DNA of 21,962 nt, taken from assembly GCA_948479395.1 (NCBI GenBank), contig CAOLUI010000017.1, forward strand, positions 1 through 21,962. The letters run 5' to 3'. Shown in pieces: positions 21,940 to 21,962 of the stretch (position 1 is its first letter; each line of letters opens with the position of its first letter). The notes beneath the pieces were generated by a model that had not been told where the DNA came from, did no database searches, and saw only the letters and a program-made list of their open reading frames with translations. The stretch is from an uncultured Bacilli bacterium. GTDB taxonomy: Bacteria; Bacillota_I; Bacilli_A; RF39; UBA660. A program made the translations under genes and the position numbers.

Positions 21940-21962
21940 ATGAAATTAAAAAGTTTTAAGAA
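21940..21962 (+). CDS. 5' end of a surface-protein gene running out of the window
   Basis: The first codons read MKLKSFK, and the frame continues beyond the edge. The same start, ribosome-binding site (AGAGGGA) and promoter occur at 5194-5304. A basic membrane-anchor head is inferred from that parallel; the rest of the gene cannot be seen. Confidence 0.6.

Noticed and set aside
1..21962. CRISPR arrays, insertion sequences, prophage or integrase genes
   Set aside because: I saw no direct-repeat/spacer array, transposase or integrase reading frame anywhere in the window.
1..21962. Mollicute code with TGA as tryptophan
   Set aside because: Tryptophans are TGG, and TGA terminates genes such as rimM at sensible positions.

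Overview
The window comes from a strongly AT-rich, low-G+C Gram-positive bacterium. Coding sequences use the standard code: tryptophan is TGG, and TGA is a real stop (for example the end of rimM). Shine-Dalgarno sites are GGAGG/GGTGA-like and promoters are often extended -10 (TGnTATAAT). Together with endospore genes (spoIIIAH, gerE, gerM), this points to a spore-forming lineage of Bacilli/Firmicutes near the Erysipelotrichia/Mollicutes side, possibly an uncultured gut lineage such as RF39. The lineage is inferred; no marker search was possible.

Layout. 1-830: broken 3' part of a large surface-protein gene. 935-1156: small, possibly STAS-like ORF. 1187-5136: translation operon with a structured leader, rpsB (with an extra C-terminal SAP/Rho_N-like module), tsf, two membrane-anchored proteins where pyrH would be expected, and frr. 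5194-5966: promoter plus the 17-codon 5' stub of the same surface-protein family, a lipoprotein, and a run of five hairpins. 6011-8042 (minus strand): tRNA-Arg(UCU), gerM, gerE with a consensus-like sigma-K promoter, spoIIIAH. 8141-8890: CmpB-family membrane protein. 8953-11743: a bacteriocin locus with a C39-peptidase ABC exporter, a small membrane protein, and two short double-glycine peptides that fall below usual ORF cut-offs. 11830-12618: pilin-like anchored surface protein. 12615-13415 (minus): DUF368 undecaprenyl-phosphate translocase family. 13496-15946: LemA plus DUF2207. 16008-18942: YgjP-like metallopeptidase, SpoU rRNA methyltransferase, rimM, trmD and an unknown ORF, tightly packed. 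18993-21631: unknown ORF and recD2. 21671-21826: 51-aa membrane peptide. 21886-21962: a second copy of the promoter and N-terminal module seen at 5194-5304, starting a gene that runs off the window.

How parts work together. The most notable system is the putative two-peptide bacteriocin. Both precursors carry LSxxELxxIxGG-type leaders matching the adjacent C39 exporter, both mature peptides have a GxxxG motif, and each has exactly one cysteine near its C-terminus. The second theme is modular decay and reuse of one surface-protein family: a 3' remnant at the left edge, a 5' stub in the middle and a fresh 5' start at the right edge. The third is the sporulation cluster, where an AC-N16-CATAnnnTA element ahead of gerE suggests the sigma-K to GerE relay is retained.
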